A stretch of DNA of 64,000 nt, taken from NCBI GenBank assembly GCA_023230455.1, contig JALNXH010000001.1, forward strand, positions 1 to 64,000. Reading direction: 5' to 3'. The notes beneath the pieces are model-generated. The model ran no database searches. It saw only the letters and a list, made by a program, of their open reading frames with translations, and was not told where the DNA came from. Positions 1-6,534 of this stretch are shown piece by piece; within the stretch, counting starts at the first letter, position 1; each line of letters opens with the position of its first letter. The stretch is from Rhodocyclaceae bacterium (lineage in GTDB: Bacteria; Pseudomonadota; Gammaproteobacteria; Burkholderiales; Rhodocyclaceae). The translations under genes were made by a program, and so were the position numbers.

Positions 1-1
1 G

Positions 2-115
2 AATCGCTTTCGTCGCATACTTGTTCGATGGGAGAAACTCCCCGAAACGTTCATCGCCATGTTGCATCTCGCCTGCGGCATCATCACTTGGCGGGCAACC
101 GGCCTACTGGAATAG
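2..115 (+). pseudogene. 3' remnant of an IS5-type transposase gene
   Basis: The second frame from the first base reads NRFRRILVRWEKLPETFIAM and on to WRATGLLE, then a TAG stop at 113-115. The RRxxxRWEK-LPE-FxAxLHLAC-IITWR pattern is the usual C-terminus of IS5/IS1182-like DDE transposases. The rest of the gene lies outside the window, so it cannot be said whether the element is whole. Its end is joined directly to the tail of a toxin gene, so it marks an insertion or deletion junction. Assignment is by family pattern only. Confidence 0.6.
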
Positions 116-116
116 G

Positions 117-230
117 CTCTTAGTGCCGTTTGTCGAAGAGGAAGATTACTTCTTCCTCAAGACCGTAATCCCCAGCCGCAAGGCAACGAGGGACTATTTG
201 AATCAAGGTGAAACAGATGCCGAAAATTGA
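117..230 (+). pseudogene. Truncated toxin gene tail (type II toxin-antitoxin)
   Basis: An open frame that runs on from the transposase remnant reads LLVPFVEEEDYFFLKTVIPS and then RKATRDYLNQGE before the stop at 228-230. A short charged C-terminus ending in RKATR, overlapping the start of a CopG/BrnA-like antitoxin gene, is what a BrnT-like or related toxin tail looks like. The N-terminal two thirds are missing and are replaced by the IS remnant. I infer that insertion or deletion destroyed the toxin and left the antitoxin. The exact toxin family is uncertain. Confidence 0.45.
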
Positions 231-537
231 CCCCTACGAACATGAAATACTCACCGCCTTTGAGAAAGGCCAATTGAAGTCCGTTGCCACGAAAGCAGAG
301 CTTGCGAAATTCAAGGCAGCGGCGCGCGCTACGGCCATCAAAGACCGGCGAGTCAATATCCGCCTGTCCTCTGGCGATCTGAGTGACATTCAAGTTAAGG
401 CCCTTGAAGAAGGTGTACCGTACCAAACGCTTATCGCCAGCGTTCTCCACAAGTACGTTACGGGCCGGCTGGCCGAGCCGCAAGCTTCCAAGCCGCGCCG
501 CACTGTAACGAAACGCCGTGCCACGTCTGGCGGCTGA
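208..537 (+). CDS. CopG/BrnA-like antitoxin (orphan)
   Basis: A protein of about 109 residues. The middle (residues ~45-90) has the ribbon-helix-helix style segment VNIRLSSGDLSDIQVKALEE followed by GVPYQTLIASVLHKYVTGRL, typical of CopG/BrnA antitoxins that bind their own operator and neutralise a ribonuclease toxin. Starts are GTG 208 or ATG 217; both overlap the toxin tail upstream, as expected for a coupled toxin-antitoxin operon. The partner toxin is truncated, so this is now an orphan antitoxin. The C-terminus is Lys/Arg-rich. Confidence 0.7.
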   Translation: MKQMPKIDPYEHEILTAFEKGQLKSVATKAELAKFKAAARATAIKDRRVNIRLSSGDLSDIQVKALEEGVPYQTLIASVLHKYVTGRLAEPQASKPRRTVTKRRATSGG

Positions 538-539
538 CG

Positions 540-745
540 GTTCAGTTCGTTTCGGCGCAACGCCCAACCGGGTAAGGACCGGCTTCTAACCGGCCCTCCC
601 CACACCACCCGGCATGCGGGTCTGCCCCAAGCACCCGGCGACGCAGCCACTCATCCGGACGCTGGGCCTCTTGTAGCGCTCGAATAGATACTTGATACGA
701 CGTACGTATTAACGTACCATTTAGGCTTCTTGGAAGGAGCCCGGA
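540..745 (+). other. Non-coding gap; possible group II intron 3' relic
   Basis: No credible gene. Read on the minus strand, 545-625 contains two compact hairpins (around 572-592 and 609-620) and a GGTGTGGGGAGGG stretch like that following intron-encoded proteins in many proteobacterial group II introns. That identity is a guess from pattern memory. The 3' part (about 690-740) is AT-rich and probably holds the promoter of the next toxin-antitoxin pair; GGAAGGAG at 729-736 is the ribosome site for the ATG at 746. Confidence 0.25.
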
Positions 746-988
746 ATGAACACCCTTACCGCCAGCGAAGCTCGCGCCAATCTGTACCGGCTTATTGACC
801 AAACAACCGAGTCACACGAGCCGATCATCATTTCCGGAAAACGCAACAGTGCCGTTCTTCTCTCTGCGGAAGATTGGAGTGCCATTCAAGAGACTTTGTA
901 TCTGCTGGCCGTGCCTGGCATGCGCGAATCCATCAAGGCCGGGATGGCCGAGCCTCTGGCAAAAAGCGCGAAGGCCCTTAAGTGGTGA
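746..988 (+). CDS. YefM/Phd-family antitoxin
   Basis: An 80-residue protein starting MNTLTASEARANLYRLIDQ, with SHEPIIISGKRNSAVLLSAE and DWSAIQETLYLL following. This is the standard N-terminal DNA-binding fold of Phd/YefM antitoxins (residues 1-55). The C-terminal part is the toxin-binding tail. A strong ribosome site, GGAAGGAG, precedes the ATG. It overlaps the next gene by 7 bases, so the two are translationally coupled. YefM usually represses its own promoter together with its toxin. Confidence 0.9.
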   Translation: MNTLTASEARANLYRLIDQTTESHEPIIISGKRNSAVLLSAEDWSAIQETLYLLAVPGMRESIKAGMAEPLAKSAKALKW

Positions 989-1248
989 GTTGGGCGCTTG
1001 TTTATGCCAAGCAAGCAACGAAGGATGCAAAGAAGCTCGTTGCAAGCGGTCTCAAATCAAAGGCGCTGGAACTCCTCGCGGTTCTTGCCAGCGACCCATT
1101 CCAGAATCCACCACCCTTTGAAAAATTGGTCGGCGATCTAGCCGGCGCCTACTCTCGCCGCATCAACATTCAGCATCGCATCGTGTACGAAGTCTTCGCC
1201 GAAGAAAAGACGGTTCGCATCCTGCGTATGTGGACTCACTACGAGTGA
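982..1248 (+). CDS. Txe/YoeB-family mRNA endonuclease toxin
   Basis: An 88-residue protein starting from GTG at 982, with GTG 985 as an alternative. It contains WALVYAKQATKDAKKLVASG, PFEKLVGDLAGAYSRRINIQ and HRIVYEVF, and ends RILRMWTHYE. The conserved LxGxxxGxxSRRIN-HR-VY pattern and the C-terminal WTHYE-like histidine/tyrosine end are those of YoeB/Txe toxins, which cut mRNA on the ribosome. It follows its YefM-type antitoxin with a 7-base overlap. It appears full length and intact. Confidence 0.9.
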   Translation: MVSWALVYAKQATKDAKKLVASGLKSKALELLAVLASDPFQNPPPFEKLVGDLAGAYSRRINIQHRIVYEVFAEEKTVRILRMWTHYE

Positions 1249-1258
1249 GACGGCTACG

Positions 1259-1319
1259 GACTGCGCACGCCTTCGCCTTCCCTTAGCAAATTCAACGACC
1301 TATCGAACATCAGGTAGCC
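1259..1319 (+). repeat. 61-bp direct repeat, copy 1
   Basis: GACTGCGCACGCCTTCGCCT through to ATCAGGTAGCC. It matches the stretch 2168-2228 at 58 of 61 positions (counted by eye). The two copies flank the RelE/HigA-like toxin-antitoxin pair. Copy 1 starts just after the stop of the YoeB-like gene. Confidence 0.85.
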
Positions 1320-1411
1320 AAGCAGCCAAGCTCAGAAAGTTTGATTCATGGGCGACGCAGCGTCCCGCCGCCGTGGTTGACATACCATTTGTGGTATATA
1401 CATAATGAAAC

Positions 1412-1696
1412 ATGTGGCAAATCGAAGAACATCGTCGCGTCGATAAACAGCTTTCTGGCTCGGTCCCTATCGATGTTCTGAAGCGTTACGAGAAATGGAA
1501 AGACATTGCCAGGCTTTCCGGGCCGCAAGGTCTGCGAGCCATCAAGGGATTTCACGATGAGGCCTTGTCTGGTGAGTGGAAAGACCATCGCTCCTCTCGG
1601 CTTGGGCTTCAGTGGCGGGTGATTTATCGGGTTGTCGCCAACGTATTGCAGATTCAAGTCATTCACGTCACCGCCCACGACTACAGGAGGCCATGA
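1412..1696 (+). CDS. RelE/HigB-superfamily toxin
   Basis: A 94-residue protein with WQIEEHRRVDKQLSGSVPID, then VLKRYEKWKDI, KGFHDEALSGEWKDHRSSRL, GLQWRVIYRV and a C-terminal VIHVTAHDYRR. The order (paired N-terminal helices, GFHDE-LxGxWKxxRSxRLxxxWRVIYRV, final H-DYR) fits RelE/YafQ/HigB-type ribosome-dependent mRNases. The antitoxin lies downstream, the reversed order typical of higBA. An AGGAGG inside the last codons serves the antitoxin gene, so expression is coupled. The AT-rich TATACATAATG region at 1396-1407 is a probable promoter. Confidence 0.85.
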   Translation: MWQIEEHRRVDKQLSGSVPIDVLKRYEKWKDIARLSGPQGLRAIKGFHDEALSGEWKDHRSSRLGLQWRVIYRVVANVLQIQVIHVTAHDYRRP

Positions 1697-1697
1697 A

Positions 1698-1958
1698 ATG
1701 AAGGAGTTTCGTCCGGCAAAAAAGCGAGTTGAGGTCTCGGTGGGAGAGTCTGTCCGTATCCTGCGCGAACTTCAGGAACTGACCCAAAACCAGTTATCTG
1801 AACTCACGGGCATTCCGCAAGCCACCCTTTCGGCCATCGAGAATGGTCGGGTGAACCTGGGTGTTGAGCGCGCAAAGGTTCTTGCGCGCGCGCTCAAGTG
1901 CCATCCTGCCGTACTCGTATTTCCCGGCTGGGAAGTTCCGCTTGAGCACGCCGCATAG
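1698..1958 (+). CDS. HigA-like helix-turn-helix antitoxin
   Basis: An 86-residue protein beginning MKEFRPAKKRVEVSVGESVR, with a Cro/CI (XRE) helix-turn-helix at about residues 30-65: LTQNQLSELTGIPQATLSAI followed by ENGRVNLGVERAKVLARAL. The start at 1698 is chosen because AGGAGG at 1685-1690 sits 7 bases upstream; an upstream in-frame extension runs inside the toxin gene and is unlikely. The gene starts one base after the toxin stop. It should bind the toxin and repress the pair's promoter. Confidence 0.85.
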   Translation: MKEFRPAKKRVEVSVGESVRILRELQELTQNQLSELTGIPQATLSAIENGRVNLGVERAKVLARALKCHPAVLVFPGWEVPLEHAA

Positions 1959-2227
1959 CGTTGCAGTCGAAGTCAGCTTCAACTTTCGTTTCATTTCCCC
2001 CCGTCCAAACTCCGAATTCTTGCTGCAAGCGGCGGCACCATCGCCCGCCATCACGGACTGCGCACGCGCAGCGTCGGTAGGAACTCAGGGGGCTCAACGC
2101 CAACATCGCCAGCCGGCACGCCCCCTTCACTCTGCTTTGTCGGGTTAACGACCAAACATCTGACAACGACTGCGGACGCCTTCGCCTTCCCTTAGAAAAT
2201 TCAACGACCTATCGAACATCGGGTAGC
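1959..2227 (+). other. Gene-free stretch before nifB
   Basis: No credible gene in about 320 bases. It contains the second copy of the 61-bp repeat (2168-2228) and a near-match NifA site (2138-2153). A short motif CGGACTGCGCACGC (2055-2068) also occurs at the start of the first repeat copy. Base composition is mixed, with a pyrimidine-rich segment at 1980-2010. It looks like the joint between the toxin-antitoxin strip and the nif cluster. Confidence 0.6.
2138..2153 (+). promoter_or_regulatory. Near-match NifA upstream activator site for nifB
   Basis: TGTCGGGTTAACGACC. It matches TGT-N10-ACA except for the last base. It fits the extended TGTCG-N6-CGAC pattern shared by the other NifA sites in this window. 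It lies 75 bases upstream of the nifB -24 element. Confidence 0.5.
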
Positions 2228-2228
2228 C
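2168..2228 (+). repeat. 61-bp direct repeat, copy 2
   Basis: Second copy of the repeat at 1259-1319, with three substitutions. Its last bases (TAGCC) touch the GG of the nifB -24 element at 2229, so the repeat ends exactly at the promoter. Confidence 0.85.
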
Positions 2229-2243
2229 GGCACGGCTGTTGCT
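2228..2243 (+). promoter_or_regulatory. Sigma-54 (-24/-12) promoter of nifB
   Basis: CGGCACGGCTGTTGCT. GG (2229-2230) and GC (2241-2242) have the required 12-base offset, with CACG and TT in place. It lies 37 bases upstream of the nifB ATG. Confidence 0.85.
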
Positions 2244-2280
2244 GTGAGGGGTTGTCACCCCAATCCCCAGGGAGCTTGCG

Positions 2281-3759
2281 ATGGATCTGCCCGTAGTCTC
2301 AGAAGAAACCGCACCCAAGAAGAGCGGCTGTAGTGCCGGGAGCTGCGGCTCCAGCGACGACCAGTTGGGCCACCTTGCGGACGACATCCGGCAGAAGGTG
2401 CAGGACCACCCCTGCTATTCGGAAGAAGCCCACCACTACTTCGCTCGCATGCATGTCGCGGTGGCGCCGGCCTGCAACATCCAGTGTCATTACTGCAACC
2501 GAAAATATGATTGCGCCAACGAATCGCGGCCGGGCGTGGTCTCGGAACTGATGACGCCCGCGCAGGCGGTGAAAAAAACCCTCGCCGTGGCGGCGACGAT
2601 TCCGCAGATGACGGTGCTCGGCATCGCCGGACCGGGCGATCCCCTCGCCAATCCGGAACGCACCTTCGCCACCTTCCGCGAACTGGCGGTGAAAGCGCCG
2701 GACATCAAGCTTTGCGTGTCCACCAACGGCCTGTCGCTGCCGCAACATGTGGACGAACTGGCGAAGCACAACATCGACCACGTGACCATCACCATCAACT
2801 GCATCGACCCGGATGTCGGCGCGCAGATTTATCCGTGGATCTTCTGGAACAACACGCGCATCCACGGCCGCGAAGCCGCCGCCATCCTCATCGAGCAGCA
2901 GCAGAAAGGGCTGGAGATGCTGGTGGCGCGGGGCATTCTGGTCAAGGTCAATTCGGTGCTGATCCCCGGCGTCAACGACCAGCATCTGAAGGAAGTGTCG
3001 AAGGTGGTCAAGGCCAAGGGCGCCTTCCTGCACAACGTGATGCCGCTGATCGCCGAGGCCGAACACGGCACCTTCTACGGCGTGATGGGGCAGCGCAGCC
3101 CGTCGCCGGCCGAGCTGAAGGCATTGCAGGATTCCTGCGAGGGCGACATGAACATGATGCGCCACTGCCGCCAGTGCCGCGCCGACGCGGTGGGCCTGCT
3201 GGGCGAGGACCGCGGTGCCGAGTTCACCCTCGACAAGATCGAGCAGATGGACATCGATTACGAGAAGGCCATGGAATTCCGCGCCGAGGTGCGGGCCGGT
3301 ATCCAGGCGGAGCTCGATGCCAAGCGTGCCGCGGCCCACAACGTGGTGCCCATTGCCAACGCACCCGCCGGCCGCCCGGTGCTGATGGCGGTGGCGGCCA
3401 AGGGGCCGCTGATCAACGTGCATTTCGGCCATGCCCGGGAATTCATGGTGTACGAAGCCAGCCACAGCGGCGCCCGCTTCGTCGGCCACCGCAAGGCCGA
3501 GAGCTACTGCGCCGGCGACGAGACCTGCGGCGATGGCGAATCGGTCCTCGACAAGACCATCCAGGCGCTGGAAGGCTGCGAGGCGGTGCTGTGCTCGAAG
3601 ATCGGCTACGAGCCTTGGGGCACGCTGGAAGCGGCCGGCATCCAGCCCAACGGCGAGCATGCGATGGAACCGATCGAAGACGCGGTGATGGCGGTGTGGC
3701 GCGAAATGCTCGCCGCCGGCAAGCTCGATGCGCCGCTGCAAGCGAAGAAGCGGGCTTAG
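2281..3759 (+). CDS. nifB: NifB, nitrogenase FeMo-cofactor core (NifB-co) synthase
   Basis: A 492-residue radical SAM enzyme that builds the 8Fe-9S-carbide precursor of FeMo-co in the cytoplasm. The radical SAM cysteines are C65-x3-C69-x2-C72 (CNIQCHYC). Further hallmark stretches are GIAGPGDPLANPERTF and the MRHCRQCRADAVGLLGEDR cluster-binding region (~285-305). Residues ~365-475 form a NifX/NafY-type cofactor-binding domain (INVHFGHAREFMVYE). This two-domain architecture is normal for Proteobacteria. The N-terminus has a Cys-rich GCSAGSCGSS segment. It is first gene of an operon with fdxN, nifO, fdx and draG behind a sigma-54 promoter. Confidence 0.97.
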   Translation: MDLPVVSEETAPKKSGCSAGSCGSSDDQLGHLADDIRQKVQDHPCYSEEAHHYFARMHVAVAPACNIQCHYCNRKYDCANESRPGVVSELMTPAQAVKKTLAVAATIPQMTVLGIAGPGDPLANPERTFATFRELAVKAPDIKLCVSTNGLSLPQHVDELAKHNIDHVTITINCIDPDVGAQIYPWIFWNNTRIHGREAAAILIEQQQKGLEMLVARGILVKVNSVLIPGVNDQHLKEVSKVVKAKGAFLHNVMPLIAEAEHGTFYGVMGQRSPSPAELKALQDSCEGDMNMMRHCRQCRADAVGLLGEDRGAEFTLDKIEQMDIDYEKAMEFRAEVRAGIQAELDAKRAAAHNVVPIANAPAGRPVLMAVAAKGPLINVHFGHAREFMVYEASHSGARFVGHRKAESYCAGDETCGDGESVLDKTIQALEGCEAVLCSKIGYEPWGTLEAAGIQPNGEHAMEPIEDAVMAVWREMLAAGKLDAPLQAKKRA

Positions 3760-3767
3760 CCCATCCC

Positions 3768-3821
3768 CGTTCGTGCGGAGCCTGTCGCAGCACTCAGCCT
3801 TCGACACGCTCAGGCCGAACG
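3768..3821 (+). repeat. REP-like palindromic pair (nifB-fdxN gap)
   Basis: Two related palindromic units carrying the family core, CGTTCGTGCGGAGCCTGTCG then CTTCGACACGCTCAGGCCGA, ending in GAACG. The same TTCGACANGCTCA / TGAGCCTGTCGAA core recurs at 13211, 25818, 27167 and 28415. Confidence 0.7.
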
Positions 3822-3868
3822 AAATTCTTGATTAACCCCTGTGCGGAATTCCGAACGCGGAGAACACC

Positions 3869-4174
3869 ATGGCACTGGAAATCGTCGAAAGCTGCGTGAA
3901 CTGTTTTGCTTGTCAGCCGCTTTGCCCGAATGATGCGATCTTCGAGGCGAAGCCGCATTTCCTGATCGATGCCGACAAATGCACCGAGTGTCTCGGCGAC
4001 TATGCCGACGCCCAGTGCGCCAGCATCTGTCCGATCGAGGGGGCCATCGTCGACGAGTTGAACGTGGCACTCAACCCGCCCGGTTCGCTCACCGGCATTC
4101 CGCCGCAGCGCTGGGCCACGGCGCAGGCCGAGATTCGCGCCCGCGGTAGCGCGACGGGTGGCGAGACATTGTGA
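3869..4174 (+). CDS. fdxN: FdxN-like 2[4Fe-4S] ferredoxin
   Basis: A 101-residue ferredoxin. Cluster motifs are C9-x2-C12-x2-C15-x3-C19-P and C38-x2-C41-x8-C50-x3-C54-P; the longer loop in the second motif is typical of the nif-type FdxN family. The tail after residue 60 (VALNPPGSLTGIPPQRW) has no cysteine. It lies directly downstream of nifB, where FdxN is known to supply electrons for NifB-co synthesis in other diazotrophs. It is co-transcribed with nifB across a REP-containing gap, and ends 9 bases before nifO. Confidence 0.93.
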   Translation: MALEIVESCVNCFACQPLCPNDAIFEAKPHFLIDADKCTECLGDYADAQCASICPIEGAIVDELNVALNPPGSLTGIPPQRWATAQAEIRARGSATGGETL

Positions 4175-4183
4175 GGCCCATCG

Positions 4184-4663
4184 ATGGCTGAGATCCTGTT
4201 TCTGGAGAAATCCGGCTGTAGCGGCAACCGCCGCCAGAAGGCGCTGCTCGAAGCCGCCGGCCACCGCGTGACGGCGCAGGATTTGCGCGATGTCTGCTGG
4301 TCGCGCAGCCGCCTGCTGCACTTTCTCGGCGACCTGCCGGTGGCGCAGTGGTTCAACCGTTCGGCGCCGGCACTGAAGCGCGGCGAAATCGTTCCGGAGT
4401 CGCTCTCGGTGAGCGCCGCGCTTTCCCTGTTGCAGGAAAATCCGCTGCTGATTCGCCGCCCGCTGATGGAAAGCGACGGCCTATGCCAAGTCGGTTTCGA
4501 CACCGCGGCCGTACATGCCTGGATCGGTCTCGGCGACGGCCCGCTTCCGGCCCGGAACCTCGATGCCTGTGCGCACGGAGCTTCGGCGGATGCCGCCCGG
4601 CACTGCACCGACCCGCGCGAAAACCTGTTGCCGAAACACCCGCGCTACCACCGCCACACTTGA
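4184..4663 (+). CDS. nifO: NifO, ArsC/Spx-fold nitrogenase-associated protein
   Basis: A 159-residue thioredoxin-like protein of the ArsC/Spx superfamily. It opens MAEILFLEKSGCSGNRRQKA, where C12 takes the place of the ArsC catalytic Cys. Next come LLEAAGHRVTAQDL and, around residue 100, IRRPLMESDGLCQVGFD, the family's LIRRPL-element. NifO in Azotobacter affects molybdenum use between nitrogenase and nitrate reductase. The last ~35 residues are His/Arg-rich and poorly conserved. It sits in the nifB operon between two ferredoxin genes. Confidence 0.88.
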   Translation: MAEILFLEKSGCSGNRRQKALLEAAGHRVTAQDLRDVCWSRSRLLHFLGDLPVAQWFNRSAPALKRGEIVPESLSVSAALSLLQENPLLIRRPLMESDGLCQVGFDTAAVHAWIGLGDGPLPARNLDACAHGASADAARHCTDPRENLLPKHPRYHRHT

Positions 4664-4682
4664 ACGCCCCGGAGTCCGCCCC

Positions 4683-4970
4683 ATGCCAAAAGCCCACGTC
4701 ACCTTTCAGGATGTCGGCGTCACCGTCACCGTGCCCGCCGGTACGCGGCTGATCGAAATTTCCGAGAAGATCGGCGCCGGCATCACCTACGGCTGCCGCG
4801 AAGGCGAGTGCTGTACCTGCGTCACGAAAATCGTCTCCGGCGATGAAAACCTCGCCGCGCCATCGGTGCTCGAAGCGCAGGTACTCAAGGACAATCTGGT
4901 CCCCAGCAAACACCGGCTCGCCTGCCAAGCGCAGGTACTGGGCGGCGACGTGGTAGTCAAACCCGCCTGA
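4683..4970 (+). CDS. [2Fe-2S] ferredoxin of the nif cluster
   Basis: A 95-residue plant-type ferredoxin starting MPKAHVTFQDVGVTVTVPAG. The cluster motif is GCREGECCTC (C-x4-C-C-x-C) with the last ligand Cys in LACQAQVL near the C-terminus. This is the type of short [2Fe-2S] ferredoxin found beside nifB/nifO in Azotobacter-like clusters. It probably carries electrons for cofactor assembly or nitrogenase, but its partner cannot be read from sequence. The start is the ATG at 4683. It ends 15 bases before draG. Confidence 0.88.
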   Translation: MPKAHVTFQDVGVTVTVPAGTRLIEISEKIGAGITYGCREGECCTCVTKIVSGDENLAAPSVLEAQVLKDNLVPSKHRLACQAQVLGGDVVVKPA

Positions 4971-4985
4971 CCGAAGGCGCCTGCC

Positions 4986-5975
4986 GTGCCGGCCGAATCC
5001 CCACAGACCGCCGGCAGCGTGCCGCCGGCCAACCTGCAGCGACAGGCCGAAGCCGCTTATCTGGGGTTGGCCGTCGGCGACGCGCTGGGAGCGACGGTTG
5101 AATTCCTGACGCCGCGCGAAATCCGTTGCGCGTTCGCCGCGCAGCACGGCATCCACCGCGAAATCGTCGGCGGCGGCTGGCTGCATCTGCCCCCGGGCCA
5201 GGTCACCGACGACACCACCATGAGTCTGGCGCTGGGCGAGGCCATCCTTCAGCGCGATGGCACAGTCGAAGCGCAGGCCTGCGCCCGCGCCTTCGATGCC
5301 TGGATGCGCGGCAAGCCGGTCGATATCGGCAATACCGTGCGGCGCAATCTGATGCGGTTCCGCCGCCACGGCAACCCGCAGGTGCCGCCTTCCGAGCACG
5401 ACGCCGGCAACGGCGCGGCGATGCGTGTGCTGCCGGTGGCCCTGGCGCTGCACGACGCCGATGAGCGCACGCTGTGCGACGCGGTACGGGTGCAGGCCCA
5501 TGTCACCCATCACAACGCCGAATCCGATGCAGCCTGCGAGTTCCTCGTCCTCGCGCTGCACGACGGTCTCCACGGCACCACGCTGCGCCGCCTCTACCGC
5601 GAGCGGATCCATCCCTTCGTCAACCGCCACCCGCAATTCCGCTATCGTCCGCGGCGGGCGGAAAACCCCAGCGGGTATGTGGTGCATACGCTGCACGCGG
5701 TATTGCAGGCGCTGCTGGACACCGGCAGTTTCGAAGAATGCCTGATCGACGTCGTGAATCGCGGCGGCGACGCCGACACCACCGGCGCCATCGCCGGCAT
5801 GCTGGCCGGCGTGCTCTACGGACTGGAGTCGATCCCCCTCCGCTGGCTGCGCGCGCTCAACCCGGACATACGAGCCCGCTGCCGCGGCCAGGCACGCGCG
5901 TTGATCGAGCGCCGCCATTCGCCGAACACGGCATCCACCTACGCCACGAATTCTTACGGCCGAAGCGACGCATAA
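4986..5975 (+). CDS. draG: DraG, ADP-ribosyl-[dinitrogenase reductase] glycohydrolase
   Basis: A 329-residue protein that removes ADP-ribose from the NifH arginine and so re-activates nitrogenase. The metal site residues are visible in VTDDTTMSLALGEAI (D75, D76), HDAGNGAAMRVLP and the C-terminal NRGGDADTTGAIAGMLAGVL, all hallmarks of the ADP-ribosylglycohydrolase family. The start is GTG 4986; the first ~20 residues are variable. It is last of the nifB-fdxN-nifO-fdx-draG run, while its counterpart draT is read from the opposite strand nearby. Confidence 0.95.
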   Translation: MPAESPQTAGSVPPANLQRQAEAAYLGLAVGDALGATVEFLTPREIRCAFAAQHGIHREIVGGGWLHLPPGQVTDDTTMSLALGEAILQRDGTVEAQACARAFDAWMRGKPVDIGNTVRRNLMRFRRHGNPQVPPSEHDAGNGAAMRVLPVALALHDADERTLCDAVRVQAHVTHHNAESDAACEFLVLALHDGLHGTTLRRLYRERIHPFVNRHPQFRYRPRRAENPSGYVVHTLHAVLQALLDTGSFEECLIDVVNRGGDADTTGAIAGMLAGVLYGLESIPLRWLRALNPDIRARCRGQARALIERRHSPNTASTYATNSYGRSDA

Positions 5976-6012
5976 TGATCGTCGTCATTAATAAACATGG
6001 ATGGAGTAAAAA

Positions 6013-6435
6013 ATGCCTTTGATGTGGCGGGATCAGCTGAGTGTGGGAAACGATATTATCGATAGCGACCACAAGCATCTTATTGAGATCATCAATCGAA
6101 TTGAACTCTGCCTGGAAGCAAAAGACCGAGGGCATTTAACCGAAGTTCTCGATAGCCTTGCGAAGTACGCTCAGGTCCACTTCGATCGAGAAGAAAGAAT
6201 CGCCAAGGCTGCGGGTTACACGCAAGTGCCGAATTTGACTCACTCCCACGAGGCACTACTGTCCCGATTCAAGGAAGTCCGCAGTGAGTTTGACGAAACC
6301 GGTCTTCAATGGAAAGCAGAAGCGGCAGACCATTTCCTGGGATTCCTGCGTAATTGGCTGATCGACCATGTCATCAAGGAAGACCTTTTAATGAAACCGG
6401 CGCTCACGAAACATTCGCCCTCGTTCCTCGGTTAA
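6013..6435 (+). CDS. Bacteriohemerythrin next to draG
   Basis: A 140-residue single-domain hemerythrin, a di-iron O2-binding protein. Likely ligands are H20 (DSDHKHL), H56 and E60 (VHFDREER), H77/H79, H119 and D124 (LIDHVIKED). The usual H-x3-H pair is here THSHEAL (H-x-H), so the ligand set may differ slightly. It starts 38 bases after draG in the same direction, so it may be co-transcribed. An O2-binding protein here could protect or sense oxygen for nitrogenase, but this is inference from position. Confidence 0.88.
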   Translation: MPLMWRDQLSVGNDIIDSDHKHLIEIINRIELCLEAKDRGHLTEVLDSLAKYAQVHFDREERIAKAAGYTQVPNLTHSHEALLSRFKEVRSEFDETGLQWKAEAADHFLGFLRNWLIDHVIKEDLLMKPALTKHSPSFLG

Positions 6436-6534
6436 GGAAGCACTCGATCAAGTCCGTTCGCACCGCCGCCATTCGCCTTGTAAGGGCGACGCTCGCACTG
6501 AACATCGCCCCTGATCGCCGCGGCAGATACATCG

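Noticed and set aside
545..625. Firm call of a group II intron fragment
   Set aside because: Only hairpins and a remembered G-rich string support it; no reverse transcriptase or domain V could be confirmed, so it is kept as a low-confidence note only.
1259..2228. Integron-like gene cassettes (repeats around toxin-antitoxin pairs)
   Set aside because: The 61-bp repeats lack the paired RYYYAAC / GTTRRRY ends and the palindromic structure of attC sites, and only two copies exist.
2299..3807. Long minus-strand open frame opposite nifB (502 codons), and similar ones opposite nifO-draG (4353-5918), nifH (8489-9415), nifK (10992-11972), nifN (20159-21748) and nifS-nifV (25886-28123)
   Set aside because: These lie in the antisense frame of strongly supported genes, contain His/Arg/Gly-rich low-complexity sequence and no family motif; they follow from high GC at third codon positions.
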